Below, one piece after another: positions 5,951-6,786 of a stretch of DNA of 6,786 bases. Source of the DNA: Pseudomonadota bacterium. Lineage in GTDB: Bacteria; Pseudomonadota; Gammaproteobacteria; Pseudomonadales; UBA5518. Below the pieces are notes generated by a model, which saw nothing but the letters and a program-made list of their open reading frames with translations, ran no database searches and was not told the DNA's origin. The stretch covers positions 1-6,786 of the forward strand of contig CAUJIL010000133.1 in the NCBI GenBank assembly GCA_963204845.1. Reading direction: 5' to 3'. The position numbers and the translations under genes were made by a program. Position 1 is the stretch's first letter, and every line of letters starts with the position of its first letter.

Positions 5951-5959
5951 GAGGCAGGA
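5951..5959 (+). promoter_or_regulatory. Ribosome binding site of the cation transporter
   Basis: GAGGCAGGA is purine-rich, with AGGA (5956-5959) 7 nt before the ATG at 5967. It selects this start within an open frame that continues without stops back into the antisense of cysB. Confidence 0.6.
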
Positions 5960-5966
5960 CACGTCC

Positions 5967-6593
5967 ATGCCGGATGCCTGTTGCAACGATGACCGTACAC
6001 TGGCGGTGTTGCGCCTGCGCCAGCGCGGCACGCTGATGAAAGTGCTGTGGATCAATGCCGTGATGTTCCTGGTCATCGCAGGCGCCGCGCTGTACGGGCG
6101 CTCCACCGCCTTGCTGTCCGACAGCCTGGACAATCTCGGGGACGCCCTAACCTACGGCCTGAGCCTCTACGCAGTCACCGGGAATCAGCGGGCCAAGGCG
6201 CGGGTGGCGCTGTTCAAGGGCGCGCTGATTTTCCTGGGAGCCGCCGTCGTGAGCGGGCAGATCGCGTGGAAACTCGCCCACGCCGTCACCCCTTCGCACG
6301 AGGTGATGAGCCTGTTCGCGCTGATCGGTCTCGCGGCGAACGGCGCGTGCCTGTGGCTGCTGTGGCGACATCGCTCCGAGGACATCAACATGAGCTCGGT
6401 CTTCGAATGCTCGCGCAACGACATCGCCTCGAACCTGTCGGTCCTGCTCGCTGCCGCCGGTGTGCGCTTCTTCCAGTCGGGCTGGCCGGACCTGCTCGTC
6501 GCCACGCTGCTGGCCGCGCTGTTGCTGCGATCGTCCTGGCGCGTGCTACGTGGCGCGGTTGCGGAGCTACGCGGCGCACCGAGAGCCTCGTAG
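5967..6593 (+). CDS. Small CDF-type cation transporter (inner membrane)
   Basis: Probable divalent metal efflux protein of the cation diffusion facilitator superfamily, likely a proton antiporter in the inner membrane; the metal is unknown. The protein has 208 residues and six predicted membrane helices at about 25-44, 47-71, 80-104, 109-132, 150-168 and 174-194. TM2 has the metal-site pattern DNLGD (Asp55 and Asp59, DxxxD). At the start of TM5, CSRND (Cys148 and Asp152) replaces the usual H/DxxxD with Cys. WRHRSEDINMSS (133-144) is the loop between TM4 and TM5. The C-terminal cytoplasmic ferredoxin-like domain of YiiP/ZitB-type CDFs is missing: the protein ends about 15 residues after TM6. 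The N-terminus has a Cys pair (ACCNDD, 4-9) that could bind soft metal. It diverges from cysB and converges on the 5'-nucleotidase, 28 bp apart, with no terminator seen. It ends in TAG (6591-6593), showing that amber is a normal stop in this genome. Confidence 0.85.
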   Translation: MPDACCNDDRTLAVLRLRQRGTLMKVLWINAVMFLVIAGAALYGRSTALLSDSLDNLGDALTYGLSLYAVTGNQRAKARVALFKGALIFLGAAVVSGQIAWKLAHAVTPSHEVMSLFALIGLAANGACLWLLWRHRSEDINMSSVFECSRNDIASNLSVLLAAAGVRFFQSGWPDLLVATLLAALLLRSSWRVLRGAVAELRGAPRAS

Positions 6594-6621
6594 CCGGCGA
6601 CGGTGGGTCCGCCCTGCACAC

Positions 6622-6786
6622 TCAGCTGTTCGCCACGCCGTGCGGCACGTGCCCGGTCGCGACATGACGGCTCGCCGAATCGCAATGCCCCAGCTGATCG
6701 TCGAAGAACACATCGGCGCCGTAGGCGCGCAGGAACTCACCCTTGTCGAGCCCGCCGAGAAACAGCGACTCGTCGATGCGGATCCC
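6622..6786 (-). CDS. 5'-nucleotidase, C-terminal end only (N-terminal part outside window)
   Basis: The 54 residues in the window end at TGA 6622-6624. They carry RIDESLFLGGLDKGEFL (3-19), ADVFFDDQLGHC (24-35) and ATGHVPHGVANS (43-54). These match, from memory of the family, the C-terminus of the bacterial 5'-nucleotidase family (Pfam 5_nucleotid, PF06189), which hydrolyses nucleoside monophosphates and is usually somewhat over 300 residues long. Most of the enzyme, including its start, lies beyond the right edge, so catalytic residues cannot be checked. It converges on the cation transporter, with no functional link visible. Confidence 0.78.
   Translation of the reverse strand, partial: GIRIDESLFLGGLDKGEFLRAYGADVFFDDQLGHCDSASRHVATGHVPHGVANS

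Noticed and set aside
5478..5966. Upstream extension of the transporter reading frame to 5478
   Set aside because: The extension would run antisense through the first part of cysB and has Arg/Leu/Asp-rich shadow composition. The ATG at 5967 has a good RBS and starts where homologues start.
6594..6621. Bidirectional terminator between the transporter and the 5'-nucleotidase
   Set aside because: The 28-bp gap has only weak GC-rich self-complementarity and no T-run on either strand.
6047..6685. Open frames on both strands overlapping the cation transporter (6047-6667 plus, 6185-6685 minus)
   Set aside because: Out-of-frame shadows of a membrane protein gene with a good RBS; their compositions are Arg-rich and unlike any known protein.

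Overview
The window is a GC-rich stretch of bacterial chromosome, dense with genes and strongly GC-biased at third codon positions. The gene set suggests a gammaproteobacterium: a ThrH phosphatase very close to the Pseudomonas type, a stand-alone PabB, and a CysB whose reading frame is exactly the 324 codons of the enterobacterial protein. No insertion sequence, phage gene, CRISPR array, tRNA or rRNA is visible. It reads as core and housekeeping DNA, not an island, and I do not see a clear undescribed system.

Left part (1-2734): a minus-strand operon for a two-subunit biotin-dependent acyl-CoA carboxylase. The carboxyltransferase (CT) subunit comes first (865-2592). The biotin carboxylase (BC) follows 37 bp later (start at 827) and runs out of the window. 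The BC has an N-terminal extension and about 60 extra residues just before its glycine-rich ATP loop. The acyl-CoA substrate cannot be read from the sequence.

Middle (2593-4805): a short AT-rich island at about 2671-2705 carries two sigma-70-like promoters on opposite strands. Each one's -10 overlaps the other's -35 by one base. One fires left into the carboxylase operon and the other right into pabB (aminodeoxychorismate synthase component I, folate pathway). pabB converges on thrH (phosphoserine phosphatase/homoserine phosphotransferase); the two coding ends overlap by 14 bp inside a small imperfect hairpin.

Right part (4806-6786): upstream of thrH on the same strand lies cysB, the LysR-type activator of sulfur assimilation. 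Its frame is complete and well conserved except for an in-frame amber TAG at codon 41 (5658-5660), where the family has Glu. As written, cysB is a nonsense mutant that would make only a 40-residue peptide, unless the base is a sequencing or assembly error. Diverging from cysB across a 186-bp intergenic region with two inverted repeats is a small six-helix CDF-type cation transporter (5967-6593). It converges on the C-terminal end of a 5'-nucleotidase (6622-6786, minus strand).

The clustering of cysB, thrH and pabB resembles, from memory, the Pseudomonas aeruginosa cysB-cysH-thrH-pabB neighbourhood, with cysH absent here. Serine, cysteine and chorismate-derived metabolism therefore sit together beside an unrelated-looking acyl-CoA carboxylase operon.
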